From positions 1-35,857 of the IMG/VR virus record IMGVR_UViG_3300017613_001674: a DNA stretch of 35,857 nucleotides; one strand, 5' to 3'. Origin of the DNA: a virus. The first letter of the stretch is position 1; every line of letters starts with the position of its first letter. The notes beneath the pieces were generated by a model. That model worked only from the letters and a program-made list of their open reading frames with translations. It was not told the DNA's origin and made no database searches. This document shows positions 35,760 to 35,857 of this stretch, piece after piece. Both the position numbers and the translations under genes were made by a program.

Positions 35760-35857
35760 TTACCCTTTCTTTTGGTTAAGAAACTTTTCTGCCTTTTTCA
35801 GTAGTTTTATAACTTCTGCCTTGTCTATAGAAACACTATGCTCCTCTGCAATCTCTA
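35760..35857 (-). CDS. C-terminal end of a repeat-family gene, truncated at window edge
   Basis: Reading the minus strand from the edge, the frame encodes EIAEEHSVSIDKAEVIKLL followed by KKAEKFLNQKKG and a TAA stop at 35762-35760. This aligns with the end of repeat protein 1 (EIAEEHDVSVDEAEVLGLLKKIDKW), so it is the last 32 residues of a fourth C-terminal domain. It is not overlapped by a MARLLKNTG start; the DUF6948-like gene follows. On a circular genome it would be the missing end of copy 2 at 1-362. The central part of the domain and some repeats would be in the gap. Confidence 0.8.
   Translation of the reverse strand, partial: EIAEEHSVSIDKAEVIKLLKKAEKFLNQKKG

Overview
The window looks like nearly the whole genome of a tailed double-stranded DNA phage with P22-like (podovirus) virion architecture. 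The evidence is a long rightward cluster in the order small terminase, large terminase, P22-type long portal, scaffold, coat, gp4-like and gp10-like head-completion proteins, three large ejection-protein-like genes, and a beta-helix tailspike, followed by a lysis cassette. No ribosomal genes, tRNAs, insertion sequences or CRISPR arrays are visible, and no integrase or DNA polymerase was recognised. The host cannot be named. A Gram-negative host is inferred from the P22-like virion, the lipoprotein-like signal peptides and a GroES-type co-chaperonin.

Layout. (i) 1-2367, leftward: the truncated start of one Gly-Tyr/Gly-Ser dipeptide-repeat gene, a complete paralogue, a Cas4/RecB-type PD-(D/E)XK nuclease, and two small proteins, all read from a good sigma70-like promoter at about 2393-2422. 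(ii) 2368-2551: divergent control region with inverted repeats, next to an XRE-type regulator (2552-2806) and a small Cys-containing protein. (iii) 2988-7735, rightward early/replication block: strong promoter, highly structured leader, replication initiator carrying possible origin elements, DnaB-type helicase, an orphan sigma70 region-4 protein, an unknown protein, a RuvC-like protein, a small unknown and a sulfotransferase-like protein. (iv) 7828-13992: packaging block with TerS, small unknown genes, GroES, TerL and portal. (v) 14008-15795: two lipoprotein-like beta-rich proteins inserted between portal and scaffold. (vi) 15860-27436: scaffold, coat, connector/tail proteins, GNAT acetyltransferase and ejection proteins. 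(vii) 27433-31865: tailspike and three more exported-looking tail-type proteins. (viii) 31878-33660: membrane proteins, putative holin, M15 endolysin and a HELAH metallopeptidase-like protein. (ix) 33657-35857, leftward: zinc ribbon, small protein, putative single-strand annealing protein, a third repeat gene, a DUF6948-like protein and the C-terminal end of another repeat gene.

Both window ends lie in the same repeat-gene family on the same strand. A circular or circularly permuted genome opened inside a repeat gene, with a short unassembled gap, is the simplest reading. Regions (ix) and (i) would then form one leftward operon: small proteins, nuclease, repeat genes, annealing protein, zinc ribbon. 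The most unusual feature is this repeat family: at least three genes for low-complexity (G-S/Y/D/H)n proteins with a shared C-terminal domain, near-identical DNA cassettes and translationally coupled overlaps, sitting between the nuclease and the annealing protein. A second unusual feature is that up to six structural-type proteins carry Sec or lipoprotein-like signal peptides.
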